Assembly (NCBI RefSeq): GCF_011045835.1
Contig: NZ_CP047349.1
Span: forward strand, 3,472,001 to 3,536,000
Origin: Proteus terrae subsp. cibarius
GTDB taxonomy: Bacteria; Pseudomonadota; Gammaproteobacteria; Enterobacterales; Enterobacteriaceae
Length of the DNA: 64,000 bases
Direction of reading: 5' to 3'
Part shown: positions 63,658-64,000 of the stretch, piece after piece
How the letters are laid out: each line of letters starts with the position of its first letter
Position numbering within the stretch: position 1 is the first letter of the stretch
Program-made: the position numbers and the translations under genes
The notes under the pieces: model-generated
The model's database searches: none
Seen by the model: the letters and a program-made list of their open reading frames with translations, nothing else
Told to the model about the DNA's origin: nothing

Positions 63658-64000
63658 ATGAATGAAGAGAAATTGCTCGCTCAGGCAGAAAAGATCTGCC
63701 AGAAACGAGGTGTTCGCCTGACTTCACAACGTCTGGCAGTATTGCGTCTGATAATACAGCAACCTTCTGCTATCAGCGCATACGACTTATTGGATTTATT
63801 ACGCCAAGTTGAACCACAAGCAAAACCACCTACGGTCTATCGCGGGTTAGAATTTTTACTTGAGCAAGGATTTATCCACAAAATAGAATCCACCAACAGC
63901 TATGTGCTTTGTCATCACTTTGATGATGTTGAACATACGTCAGTAATGCTAATTTGTGATCGTTGTTTATCTGTCACTGAAAAGAATAGCCATAAAATTG
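63658..64000 (+). CDS. zur: Zinc uptake regulator Zur, 5' part
   Basis: The frame starts at ATG 63658 and runs off the window end after 114 codons. MNEEKLLAQAEKICQKRGVRLTSQRLAVLRLI is the N-terminal DNA-binding domain of the Fur superfamily in its Zur form. AYDLLDLLRQVEPQAKPPTVYRGLEFLLEQGFIHKIES is the second half of the winged helix. VLCHHFDDVEHTSVMLICDRC contains the Cys and His residues that bind structural and regulatory zinc. Zur represses zinc importers when zinc is plentiful. The gene is intact as far as seen, and its promoter region follows the ssb terminator. Confidence 0.95.
   Translation, partial: MNEEKLLAQAEKICQKRGVRLTSQRLAVLRLIIQQPSAISAYDLLDLLRQVEPQAKPPTVYRGLEFLLEQGFIHKIESTNSYVLCHHFDDVEHTSVMLICDRCLSVTEKNSHKI

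Overview
The window looks like a chromosomal segment of a Proteus species, most likely Proteus mirabilis. The base composition is AT-rich, and an SPI-1-like type III secretion operon, a choline-utilisation (cut) microcompartment operon, an ambient-temperature-fimbria-like cluster ending in an MrpJ-type regulator and enterobacterial housekeeping genes occur together. The species call is inference from gene content; no search was run.

Layout. 1-2.9 kb: the end of a type III secretion operon (needle, inner rod, lipoprotein ring, OrgA, OrgB, OrgC-like). 2.9-8.2 kb: soxR divergent from a DoxX/RND efflux operon that matches the MexGHI plan, with a clear SoxR box between them. 8.2-9.0 kb: a HigB/HigA-type toxin-antitoxin pair lying between two nearly identical 59-bp repeats, each carrying a terminator. 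9.2-20.5 kb (minus strand): a GRM2-type choline microcompartment operon with four hexameric shell proteins, one vertex protein, the CutC lyase and CutD activase, aldehyde and alcohol dehydrogenases, PduL, a flavoprotein-like protein and two SMR transporters. 21-27 kb: a membrane-bound winged-helix regulator with a FidL-like partner, a TetR regulator, a protein built on 33-bp tandem repeats, a MetY-like enzyme and a YddG-like exporter. 27.8-33.6 kb: an atf-type chaperone-usher operon. 33.8-37.6 kb: a spermidine/putrescine ABC transporter with the gene order potA-potB-potC-potD on the minus strand. 38-53.5 kb: an S8 protease, CbrC, dusA, qor, dnaB, alr, tyrB, cyuA/cyuP, uvrA and ssb.

53.56-63.38 kb: a mobile element of about 9.8 kb inserted exactly at the ssb stop codon. 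A 7-bp direct repeat (CCGTTCT) flanks it. The right flank still holds the probable original end of ssb (TTCTAA) and its terminator, while the element supplies a replacement stop (TGA) and its own hairpin/T-tract. The element carries three different tyrosine-recombinase-like proteins in a coupled operon with a small coiled-coil protein, an organisation that resembles Gamma-Mobile-Trio or Tn554-like elements. Its one clear cargo gene encodes an SMC/ABC-type ATPase with a CxxC zinc-hook motif and a C-terminal R-x3-E...H pattern like the RloC/PrrC anticodon nucleases, so it is probably a phage-defence gene. About 1 kb between the two modules holds very small open frames, a hairpin and an inverted repeat that I could not assign. 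The window ends in the 5' part of zur.

Start codons were adjusted where ribosome binding sites or family lengths argued for it (orgC, cut shell and dehydrogenase genes, atfD, potB, S8 protease, qor, tyrB, uvrA, ssb and others). No tRNA, rRNA or CRISPR array was seen.
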